From: Blumeriella jaapii
Taxonomy: Eukaryota; Ascomycota; Leotiomycetes; Helotiales; Drepanopezizaceae
Assembly (NCBI GenBank): GCA_009599575.1
Contig: VWND01000019.1
Span: 186,001 to 250,000, forward strand
Direction of reading: 5' to 3'
DNA length: 64,000 nucleotides
Program-made: the position numbers and the translations under genes
In this document: positions 49,718-59,927 of the stretch, one piece after another
Numbering within the stretch: position 1 is the stretch's first letter
Layout: each line of letters opens with the position of its first letter
The notes under the pieces: generated by a model
Told to the model about the DNA's origin: nothing
Seen by the model: the letters and a program-made list of their open reading frames with translations, nothing else
The model's database searches: none

Positions 49718-50983
49718 ATGGCAGACCTCGAGGCGACATCTGGGAATGCCCTCAAAGCACCAGCACTCGACGACATCTCTCGCCGACAAGCCTCGTCCTC
49801 CTCCTCCTCCTCGCCCTCCTCGTCCTCCTCCCCCTCCTCCGCAGACAGGCCGAATGCCCTCGAGATCCTCCTCCCCTCGGAGATCATCAGCCAGATCCTC
49901 AGCTACCTCCCCCGCCGGCCCTCCTCTCAACTCACCTTGCACGCCGTCGCCCTCGTCTCGCGCGCCTGGTACGCGGCGGCGATCGCACACCTCTACTCGC
50001 GGCCGTACATCACGCCGCGCAACTTCAGCCTCTTCGTGCGCACCGTCTGCCCGTCCAAGAACGCCCACGTCCGGTCCTCCCCCCTCTCGCCGCTCGTCAC
50101 GGCGCTCGACATGAGCTCGCTCGTGCACAACTCCAGCCGCTCGCTCACGGCGCGCCTGCTGGGCAGGCTGAAGCCGCACCTCGAGCAGTTCGTGGCGCCG
50201 CAGGCCAGCTTCGCCGTGAACAGCTTCGCGGCGCTGGCGAAGTGCACGGCGTTGCGCCACCTGGACCTGAGTCTGTTGTCGCAGAGCATCAGCCATAAGA
50301 TGCTGTTCCAGTCGCTCGGCCACCTCGCCCATCTGGAGACGCTGCTGTTCCCACGCTCCTCGGCGCTCGACCAGAACGTCGAGGCGGAGCCGTACAGCTG
50401 GCCGCCGAAGCTGCAGGCGCTGCATCTGGCTGGAGGCATCTCGGACGCCTTCCTCTGCACACACATGGCCACGCTGCCCAAGACGCTGCAGAAGCTGAGC
50501 ATCCAGCACTGCTCGACCGTCCGCGCGCACGCCGTCCAGCACGTCCTCGAGATCCTCGGCGCGCAGCTCACGCAGCTCACCATCCGCCATCCCATGCGGC
50601 ACCTCTTCGCCGGCGCCCTCGACACGCTCCTCGTCGACTGCCCGGCGCTGCTCGCGCTGCGCGTCTCGGCCGACTTCGTCTCCCCGCGGCTCTTCGCGCC
50701 GGCCACCCTCCAGCCCAGCCACCCGCTGCGGATCCTGGATCTGGAGTGCAGTCCTGACCCGACGGCCGACGTCGACATCCCGGCCGCGTGCGTGTACGAG
50801 GCGGCCGAGAGCGGGCGCCTGCCGGATCTGAGGCGGGTGTGCGTGAGCGCGAGGTTGGCCTGGGGCGCGTCCGCGACGACGCGCACCGATGTGGCGGATC
50901 TGCTGGAGGTGATGGAGGAGGGGGAGAGCGAGAGGCCGCTGGGCATCGTGGCCGAGGTGTTGTATGCCATGCCGGATACCTGA
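49718..50983 (+). CDS. F-box-like protein, single exon
   Basis: 421 aa, no intron. After a Ser-rich N-terminal stretch (about 25-45) comes an F-box-like motif: ILLPSEIISQILSYLP, then LHAVALVSRAWYAAAIAHLY (about 50-95), the usual fungal Skp1-binding form. The remainder contains leucine-rich segments (ALRHLDLSLLSQS, LQKLSIQHCS, LTQLTIRH) that suggest LRR-like substrate recognition. It would act as an adaptor of an SCF ubiquitin ligase; its target is unknown. High GC3 makes long antisense frames, which are not genes. Confidence 0.75.
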   Translation: MADLEATSGNALKAPALDDISRRQASSSSSSSPSSSSSPSSADRPNALEILLPSEIISQILSYLPRRPSSQLTLHAVALVSRAWYAAAIAHLYSRPYITPRNFSLFVRTVCPSKNAHVRSSPLSPLVTALDMSSLVHNSSRSLTARLLGRLKPHLEQFVAPQASFAVNSFAALAKCTALRHLDLSLLSQSISHKMLFQSLGHLAHLETLLFPRSSALDQNVEAEPYSWPPKLQALHLAGGISDAFLCTHMATLPKTLQKLSIQHCSTVRAHAVQHVLEILGAQLTQLTIRHPMRHLFAGALDTLLVDCPALLALRVSADFVSPRLFAPATLQPSHPLRILDLECSPDPTADVDIPAACVYEAAESGRLPDLRRVCVSARLAWGASATTRTDVADLLEVMEEGESERPLGIVAEVLYAMPDT

Positions 50984-51389
50984 CGAGCCGCTTGATGCCA
51001 TGTGCCTTGCGTCTTTGGCTTCATGATCGCATGGCTGTTGGATCTGTCGGGGCTACAGCCGATGCACCGTCGCAAGTCGTGAGCCAGCTGTGTTCACAGC
51101 GCATCTCTTACGAGTCTTGGTTGGGCTTGCGTGTGGGCGAATCTATGCATGCTCTATCCTACCATGCGCAACAGCTAGCGAGCGCGCCTATAAATACAGC
51201 GACGTGGTCCGGCAGCTCAGCGCTCTCCGTCACATCGCACTGAGCCTTCGGTCCTAGCCGATATCCTAGCCTCTCGCCCTCTTTCCTATCCGTAACAATT
51301 CCGCCCAAGCGCAGACAACGATCATCTCGTACCGCTGTCGTCTACACCCTCGATCGACTCTCGGTACGCTTCCCCTCCGTGCCTGGCCC

Positions 51390-52827
51390 TCAGAAGCCGA
51401 TCAGCTGTCTCTTCGCTGCGTTCAAGACTCCAATGCTCTCATCCCAGATGTTGTCCGCAATCATCATGCCGTCATCCTGCTCCAATGCACGTTCGTACTC
51501 GAGCTCGGACAGACGTTGGTTATAGGCGTCGATGATCCTGCTTCATGGTTAGGACAGATAGCAAGATTACACTGCAGAGATGTAGCAGGAGGGAAGGCTT
51601 TACTCGTTTCTACCCGCGCCTCTGGTAACTCCCAGCACAAAACGCGGATCCCCAACCCTGACATTGTCTCCCAACTGCGGCGATCTTGTAGGGGTCTTCT
51701 GGCCGTGCGACGGTGAATCTTTGAAGGCTCGGAGAGATCCAACTTGCGATCGAGCTTGCGATTGACATCCTTTGATTGCCAGAGACTGGGGAAGACGGGC
51801 GTTGGTATCCATTTCCTGAAGGACGACGCCCGTGTCTTCCTGGGGAAAAGGACCGCCGAACGAGGGAGGTGGTTGTCTTCTCAGGCCAGGCTGAGAGATC
51901 TGCACCATGCTAAAATCCTGCAGCGGCAATCCGTGACCAGGAGCAGCTCTGTCCTCCATCTTAAAATAGCTATTTCTGTGCTCGTGCATCACGGCGTTGC
52001 TATAGCGGGCGTGGTCTGGCGAGCAAGGAGGGTAGGGGTCTGGCTCGCGGCTTGTTGCGTGGCCTGAGAGCTGGTATAGCGGTGGAGTTCGCCTGTGTTG
52101 TCGAGGAGGACTGCGGGAGCGGTAGCGCTGCTCTTGTCGGAGAGGCAAAGGGCCATGGAAGAACGGACCAAATCTTTTCCCATCACATCCCGGCCGCTCG
52201 AAAGGGTCTGGTGGAGGCGAAGGGCTGTTGAGAAAACCACGAACTCTTTTATAAATACATCCTAGGGGTCCAAAAAGGTCTGGCCGAAGCTCGCGTTCCA
52301 GAGACCGGTCTTGTCGGTCATAGGCTACGCAACGTATCAATCAGCATGCTGCTTTCGAATCGTTCAATGTGCCTCGCTGACGGTTCTCGACCGCCGCCAT
52401 GTCCGCGCTGAGCTGGTGGTAAGCGTGGCCACTTACTCGGTCCTAATGGGGATCTCGTCCTCGCTCGATCCCGAGTCATCCTCTCCTCCAACTGTCGCCC
52501 TCTCGACATCATCGTCTCGCCTGTCTCAAAGTGCCTCTCGTTCCCCGCGTGGATGCACACGCCGTCGACGTAGATAGCACTCCCCGGGTTCGTCTTCAAC
52601 GCGGCGAGGACCCTCTTCTTGAGCTCTGGGTCGTTGTTAAGACCGTGCAACTTGCACCAGCTACGTGTGCCCGCCAATGGCTCGCCCTTCACGCGCCGGA
52701 TGTTGTTTCTACGGTTGGGACAGTAGCGGTCGAGATGGCCGAAGCCGCTGCAGACGTAGCATTGCTTGGTAGCGGCAGAGCACTCGCCGTAGTGGAAGCG
52801 GACGCAGTTTGGACACGGTTTTGGCAT
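51390..52827 (-). CDS. CCHC zinc-knuckle protein
   Basis: Model: exons 52,827-52,437, 52,324-51,604 and 51,537-51,390 (419 aa). Introns of 112 and 66 bp start GTAAGT and GTAAAG and phases match. The N-terminus has a CxxCxxxHxxxC unit (C5, C8, H12, C16) and a classic zinc knuckle C23-YV-C26-SGFG-H31-LDRY-C36, so nucleic-acid binding is likely. Then come a conserved-looking block (YVDGVCIHAGN) and a low-complexity, Pro/Arg-rich middle. The last exon is acidic and helical (NQRLSELEYERALEQDDG). It may have an upstream exon, since the ATG used is early in the fold. No specific function can be named. Confidence 0.7.
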
Positions 52828-52895
52828 CTATACTGCGCCGTCAGCAATCACGTCTTCTCTGGCTGTTCTGGCTTTTGGCATCTGGCATTGGCGTC

Positions 52896-52958
52896 TGGCT
52901 CTTCTGGCTCTTCTGGCTCTTCTGGCTCTTCTGGCTCTTCTGGCTCTTCTGGCTCTTC
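52896..52958. repeat. 9-bp minisatellite CTTCTGGCT
   Basis: About seven units, just upstream of the zinc-knuckle gene. Confidence 0.9.
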
Positions 52959-53319
52959 GCTGTGTGCAATGGGAATCTTGAGATGTACGGTACCTTCTTG
53001 ACTGTGGAAGAGCACGAGGGCTTTTGTATATGGACCGTAAGATGCGCCTGGTTCTGCGGTGTCTTTGTGTCGAGGGTTGAGAATGTGGTAAAGAAGTCGT
53101 CGGAGAAGAATCGCAGATGAAGAAGTGGAGAGACGCCGGTCGTGGCTGCCAAAACCGCGTCTCTTCGCCCTGTCACGTGAATTCCCATCCGGGCAACCAC
53201 GTGATCCTTTTTACGAGGTTGTGTATCTTCAACTTTCGCCTCCCACAACTTCAGTCGTTCTACTTCACAACCTCGTTTTGTCGACAATACACGCATTTCC
53301 TATCCTTCTTCATATAAGG

Positions 53320-53955
53320 TCAAGATGTAAGCCACTGACTCCATGCTTGCTTTATTGGACTCTGACCTCTATCAGCTTCAAACCACTTCTTCTGAAAACA
53401 TCCTATCTCGTATTACACGATCCTCGGAGTAAGAGGCCACGCACGGAATCTTCTCTGCCAGATACACCAATAGCAAGAAGACGGTTTCATCAACTAGAGA
53501 AGGCATTCGAGTCATCTATATGGGGATTGGGTCTGTCTGAACCATACTCATACCACGGTCGAGTCTGGACATCTCAATTACGGTCGCAAAAACTGTTTCA
53601 CGCACTGCACAAGATGCCTTCACAAACCAAAACGCGCGAAAGACAAGAATACCGCAGTTGGGCTAGATGGTGAGCCGGATGGTAGGCCTGTTGGTCGTTC
53701 TGCAGACGCTGGTCTATTACACGCTCCAGCGGGCTGGGAGGACATTGAATATGAAAATCACAGGCCAATGACCGGAAACCCAGTCTATTACAACGATGAG
53801 CACGATGAGTGAGTTCGGCAAGAAGCTAGCAAAAACTATGATGCTAAAAATCTCTTGCATTTTCGCAGTGCTTTTAGGATCCTTCTTCAGTTCTCTCGCA
53901 AACTATGCGCTTTTTCTTTTCGATGAAAACAACCTTGACGAAACAGTCTTGACTG
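53320..53955 (+). CDS. Probable spliced gene or gene fragment, exons unresolved
   Basis: Several consistent splice signals are present: GTAAGC...CTATCAG (about 53,328-53,377), GTAAGA...CAACTAG (about 53,430-53,502) and GTGAGT...TTCGCAG (about 53,810-53,867). An open segment with coding character precedes the last one (GWEDIEYENHRPMTGNPVYY, then NDEHD) and rejoins after it as DAFRILLQFSRKLCAFSF before a stop near 53,923. The start codon and the upstream frame (two alternatives, one with several Cys and His) could not be decided. No family recognised. Confidence 0.35.
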
Positions 53956-54774
53956 CGATTGATAATAGGGTGCCCAGGGCCTCTGAAGGCCAGAATCATA
54001 AGCTTGGGGTCAGAAGCCATGGTCCAGAAGCCTGGTCTACCGATTTGAATCGTGAATCGATTTACCACGTGTTACAAAATTGCCCCGATTTTTTCTTTGC
54101 ACCGTTGGCCACTCTGAAACTTTTGCACCTTGCAAAGTTTTCGTTCTTTTCTTTTTTCCTGGGAGCAGATTGTTCTATCGTTTGCCTGACGGAAGCCGCA
54201 CTCAGTCTTGGCGATTGGTTCACAATTTCTGTCTCTGTACTTTTGCCTCTGCATGCTTAGATGTGTTTACTTTCAAGCGAGGCTTCACACAGTGCGGGGC
54301 TTCCAGATGCGGCGAACGTGGCATTCCAGCATTCCGGAAAGATGCCCGAGCAACAACCAATCGCGAATAATGGCATTGTTCTTGCACTCTGCTACTCAGA
54401 CCGACAACAATCAAAGGACTGACAGACGACGGTGCTGCTTTTGGAATCTCAATAATTACTGGCGTGGAATAGGAAGCCCTTCGCTCAAAATCGTCGAGTG
54501 ATGCGAGCGATTAGACGTATCACTTCCAGTCTTTAATTAGCTCGCAATCATCCGTGGCAGCTGTTTTCGTCATTAGTTGCGCTGTAGTGTTGTTGTGCAG
54601 AAGCATTCATTGCGCGAGCGGTGGCATTCCTGCCTTTTATCCGCATGCAGCAACGGCCAGGAATTTAAGCCACCAGGATCTTAATCGACTCATCCCCCCC
54701 CTTCGCGAAGCCTCGGACCTGTTCTTGCTCGTTCTTTTTCTCAGATCGTCCTGGCACGGTTGTAAACGTCAAAC

Positions 54775-57700
54775 ATGTCTGGACCTGCCCAGGCACATCC
54801 CTGGGACCCTTCTAACCCCAACGATCCTAGAAATTGGAATGGTTACCTCACACCAACATTCACCGTACCCAACATAGACCCGAACCAACCGCCCATTATA
54901 CACAGCTCATTTACACTTGCCCCGTTGAGCGAGGGTGCCTCTTCTCAGGTTTCATCGAGATCGACCGTTGAAAAGACGCCGCTAAAGCGTCTTTTCAAAG
55001 ATGAAATCACAGCTCAGATCGCCGCCTCGGGGGGTGTTGCTCTACCAGCGACCGACTACCAAAATCACAACCATGCGATGATACAGCAAGTGATACGGGA
55101 TCTGCGTATCCGCCACCATGGGATCTTGATAGGTCCGCCTAGTCTACAAGATCTTCTCGATGAGCTTGAGTTGCAATGTAACACGGACGATCAGATCCAG
55201 GTGATGAGAAATCTGCTGGTAGGAATCAATGATCAAATTCGGAGCGGGGGGCCCATCCCACAAAGCTGTAGGTGATCACCGCAGTCCTGATCTTTGCACT
55301 TTGCTGTAGCGGCGAACGCCCTTGTCTAATAAGCCCCCTGTGATTATTTGCGGTGATTCACGAACACGGCTAACTTTCCACACGATAGTGACTACATTAG
55401 CTGGATATCAAGACCTCAGGACTCATCTTATATTTCGAGATCATGCAGGTGATACCGATGTTGACATCGAGGATATGCGAAGCGAGCTTTTAGAACAAAT
55501 CAGGACCAGAGAAAGATACGGCTTGGTGACCGACACCAACGACCAGTCAGCCAATGCCACCGCTCCGCAATACCAGCAAGACTTGGCATCGCATCACGGA
55601 CTTCCGATGGGCTTCACTTGCGACCCTCAATGGGCGGCTGGGGACCAGCCGTATTATGAAAGGTTCTATGTCAATGATGGCCCGCGGAGGCCTGGCGAGG
55701 ATACGAAGACGTACAAAGCGCGTGTGAGGAGGGCCTGCGAATACATGGGCATTGAGCATCGGGTCATGCCCAGGCTCGACAACAACGACCCACGTTGGAA
55801 AGATGACAGGATGAAGATCGCACAAGCGAAACGAGACTTCAACTTGGAGAATCAACGCCTGGCTACGGCTCATCACAACCGGCTCAACGACGCAGCGCCC
55901 CTAACCTACGATGCTCACTACAAAGCTCTCTGGGACGCGGAAAAGCAGGCCAGGCAGGCGAGGAACAAGCTCAGACGTGATGTCGCCGTGGCGGCCGCGC
56001 GCGGTGATCTCCTCCAGCACACGGGACAACGACTCCCGACGCCGCCGCCGCCGGACGACAGCGGCGATGAGCTATGGGATTGGGGGGACAATGGGCCGAA
56101 GTTGGCGCCGCCGCCGCGGTCACGGGCTCTTCGTAACAGTACAGGCGTCAATGTTGGGTCTCGAGGACCTCGAGGACCCTACAACACGAAAAGCAAGACC
56201 AAGATCAAGGACAGGCAAGACGCGCCGCCAGGAGACGACGGCAACGACGGCAACGACGGCAGCACGCGCAGAGCAAGGGCCCGAAAGACGTGCTCCCCGT
56301 GCTATCTCGCACATACGTCCTGTTCGCTCGACGCGACCGGTATCCCGTGTGATCGATGTCGCAAGAAGAAGACGCCTCAGCTATGTGTCCAGAGGGTATC
56401 CTTGAATTACAATCGCCTTCCATCCCGGCTTTTCACTTCGACTGCCCAGACGGCTTCGCCCGGAGACGTTGATACCGCGTCAACACAGGATGACTCGACC
56501 CCTGGGCCGCGCAGCCGGCAGTCTAGGATGAAGCTGAAAGCAGGCTCTTCACAACGCCTTGCCAACAGGCCGCTTGGGTCTCCGGGTCGGGCCAGATCGA
56601 GGAGTCCGACGAGAAGCTACCCCGAGGAACAGAGACGGCTGCAGAGGTCAATACGACGTGCCGACGGAGTCGTGACGTGTAGTAACTGTCAAGACAACAA
56701 CCGAATCTGTCAAAGTGACGGTGGACCCTGCGTTCAATGCGTTATACACCGCACCATGTCCTCGTGCGATGCGGTGGGAGACCACGGTCAGTTGTACGAG
56801 GCCAACGACGACACGGTCATGTTTGACTTGGAACCAACGGAGCTGATCGAGCATCCTCCTGCTCCTCAAGCGGGCGATGAGTCCAATCCCCTTGCCAGCA
56901 TATTGGAATACCTGAACAGTTCTAATCCTGAGGTCCCGGACGAAGGGGTTGCCGCCGCAACGGGCGGCGTCCACCCTTTCCAAAGTGTCCCCCCTCGATC
57001 GGCTGAGTATCCAAATCCAGTGTATGATGAAGCACCGCTTTCCAGCCAGTACCCAGATGCTGGCACTCAGCGCCTGTTGGACCACCAGTGGGGTACTCCA
57101 GCCGACCCAGCGGGTGAGATGGCGTCTCACAGCCAGAATTGGCTGGGAAGCGACATCACTTCATTCAACGACGACACATTCCCATTCGACGACCAAGGCC
57201 GGGAACTGGATAGGCCCGGCGGCTATCTAGTCCCCGGCGGCCGTGTCAAAATCTCACCACAGAGAGGATTCGGCCAAATCAGCCCTGAGGGATACTTCCA
57301 TGACGAGTTTGGACGAGAACTCGATCTGGATGGGGTTCTTGTCCCTGGGGGACGAGTGGCTAGCGTTCAAACCCTGAGACCACAAGACTTTGGGAATACC
57401 GATCGGCTGAACGTCAATCCCATCACGGGAGAGTTCGAGGAGAATCCCTACTGGGATCCAAGGACGGACGAGCACTGGGATCCCAACGCTGCTCAGGCTG
57501 GTCGATATGGACTCGACGCCAGCGGCGACAGCACCATGAACATGGGCAGCAGTCCCATGGTCGACCCCAATATTGACCCCAATCTCGGCTTCAATCTCGA
57601 CCCCAATATTGACCCCAACATTGACCCCAATCTTGACCCCAATCTTCCCACCGACCCCCGCTCATTCGGGCTGGATCCAGCCATGCAGCCCAACCTCAAC

Positions 57701-58303
57701 TTCCAGCCCAGCGCGGAGGACCTCATCCAAGTCGAAGCACGCAAGCTGAACTCCGACTTGCGCCAGCCCATCGTCGGGGACTACGCGTGCGACGAGATCG
57801 TCGACTACTGGAACCAGCTCGCCGCCGAGCCGGACTGGTGCGTGAAGCGGCCCACCAAGGCCTGCGACCACTTCCAGCACCAAGACGGCCACACGTGCGT
57901 CGCGTGCCACGCCTACCAGAACGACTTCCTCGGCGCCACGCAGCAGGCGACGATCGACAACACGAAGCGCTGGCTCTGCCGGCCCTGCACCGACGAGCGC
58001 CTCGCCCAGCACGGCGCCCACGGCGCCGGCGCCGGCGCCGCGCGCGTCCCGAGCCACGCGTTCCGCTTCGGCATGTGCATCTGCACGCTGCAGATGCGCA
58101 AGGCGTGGCTGTGCCACCAGCACCGGCAGGAGGTCATCGCGCGCGTCGCGGCCCGGACCCTGGAGAACGGAGAGCGGGCGATCCGGGAGAGCGCGGGCGC
58201 GCCGCTGCTGTGTCCGACGTGTGGCGTCCGGCCGCAGGATCCGAGCCAGCAGAGCTGGGGCTGCATGTCCTGCTACGACGTCGTTCTGAGGGCGCCGGCG
58301 TGA
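54775..58303 (+). CDS. Large protein with several Cys clusters, unknown function
   Basis: Modelled as exons 54,775-55,218 and 55,310-58,303 (about 1,145 aa). The join, across a 91-bp GTAGGA...TGTAG intron, keeps frame but is uncertain; the two parts could be separate genes. Cys clusters at about residues 475-505 (CSPCYLAHTSC, then CDRCRKKK) and 606-640 (CSNCQDNNRIC, then CVQC) resemble degenerate Zn2Cys6 binuclear clusters. A further Cys/His-rich C-terminus (about 998-1,140) has CVAC, CRPC, CICT, CPTC and CMSC pairs. Between them are low-complexity acidic and Pro-rich parts, a repeated PGGRV motif and a run of DPNIDPN-type units (about 57,570-57,650). A DNA- or zinc-binding regulator is possible but not shown. 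Confidence 0.65.
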
Positions 58304-59203
58304 TGGGAGCGTGGGTGGGGTGGAGCAGCGGGAGACAGGTTTCCACCATTGCCAGGGCGGGAATGCTACGCGATGCTCTCGACTTGGAGCCTGAGAGCTA
58401 GTTCTAGACAGAAGAGCGCGGGGTGGGTACGCAATGCACGAGCGAGGGTCTCTGATGCTAGAGATGGAGAATTATCCCCACGGCGCGAAACGCCAAATGT
58501 GGTGGACTGTGAGTCGAGAGAGCGTGCTGTGTGCTTGTGGACCTTGTTTACCTTCCCGAAAGAGCGTGGTCCCCTCGCTAAACCGTAGCGTCCGGCTCGC
58601 GCCAATTCTTATTTGGACTCCCGCCTCCCCCTTCTCGCCTCTCCTCGATTGCGAAGTCTTCCGTTTTTTGCACGATGTCTCTCTGCATTCGTCCTGGTGA
58701 ACTCGGACTTTGCAGCCCGAATATTCGACATGTCGTTGTGTGTTGTGTGTTACTGCTGGAGGGGGGTGCCACTTACGTCTCGGACGACCGAGCATGTCAA
58801 CGAGCTTCCGAACATGATGTTTTTCGGATCGCGATCCTTTCTTCTGGCTACTCATACCCGCCACTTCAATCAGAGTCTTGTCTTCGTGTCTACCGGAGTC
58901 GAGAAGTGGAATCGGGCTATCGGGGAAATTCTGCCATGTCTTTCAGAAGCACGCTTAGACGACCAGTGCTGTAGTACAGAAATTGGGCCTCGCCGAGCAT
59001 GGAGGAAGTTTCCCGGGGCAGGCTGAAAAACATGGGACACACCGCACAGTTCACGATTGCTTGAGGAAGCTGTGCAAAAACAAAAAAAAAACAAAAAAAA
59101 AAAAAAAAAGTGGCAGGGCGGCGAAGATCTGTTCATTCTTCTATGTTCTACCGACTGAGCCAGATGATCTCCCTAGGAGCACGTTGGTGATCCCCGTTGC
59201 CGT
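58304..59203. other. Intergenic region, no gene supported
   Basis: 3' flanks of two convergent genes. Contains an A-rich run at about 59,080-59,110 on the plus strand. Nothing else recognised. Confidence 0.55.
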
Positions 59204-59927
59204 CTAGTAGACGGTCAGCTGGACCAGAGTGCTGTTGACATCGCCGCAAGCCTTGTACTCTTCCCACGCAGCCTTGAACTCGGGCTTCGCCGTGGCGGTG
59301 GTGAGTTCCTGTGAAGAAGGTCGGTTAGCGGCCGGCGCACGGCGAGGGGGGCATCGTCTCTCTCGTCACTCACCTCCGTGCTGTCCCATCCCAAAAGTGC
59401 CAGGCCGACGCTAGGTCCATCGCCCACGGCCTTGCCCCCGAAGGCCTTCTTGCCGAGCACGGCCGTGACCTTCTCCCACGCCGCCTTGGCCGCGAGTCCC
59501 TTGCTCGGGTCGGAGATGATGATGCGGTTGAAGGAGACCAGCGGGCTCGGCGACGCGTGGTCCGGGAAGGCCTCGACCTCGAAGGTGGCGTGGGCTGGCG
59601 GCCCGGCCTTCTCGGCGTACTTCTTGGCGCCCTCCTTGACGATGTCGGACTCTTCGAAGGCCTTCTGGTCCTCGAGAGTCTTGAATGCTAGACGGACGTT
59701 GGCCAGCCGCCACCACGGTGTCAGGGGGGCGTGCAATACGTACAGATGGTCTCGAGGAACTTGAATTCCGTGACGGGTGCTGAGTTCTCGGCGAGGATCG
59801 GTCCGGCAGACAGGCCGGCCACGGTTGGCAGGGCCTTGATCTGGGCGGCGACGGCGGGCCAGGCGGCCAGGAACTTGTCCTTGTCCTCGGCGGCGATTTG
59901 GGGAACGATGGTAGCGAGGTAAGGCAT
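59204..59927 (-). CDS. ABM/EthD-like dimeric alpha-beta barrel protein
   Basis: Model: exons 59,927-59,744, 59,687-59,374 and 59,308-59,204 (200 aa); introns of 56 and 65 bp have matching phases. The frame across the first intron reads FLETISFKTLEDQKAFEES and across the second GWDSTEELTTATAKPEF. The first half (PYLATIVPQIAAEDKDKF, then LPTVAGLSAGPI) and the KAFEES helix fit a ferredoxin-like ABM fold; the second half may repeat it (HATFEVEAFPDH, VGLALLGWDS). This assignment rests on pattern only. Such small proteins are often monooxygenase- or decarboxylase-like, or of unknown role. No signal peptide. Confidence 0.6.

Noticed and set aside
49601..51001. Minus-strand frame of 466 aa opposite the F-box-like gene
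   Set aside because: Arg/Gly-rich shadow frame; the plus-strand frame has an F-box-like motif and leucine-rich segments.
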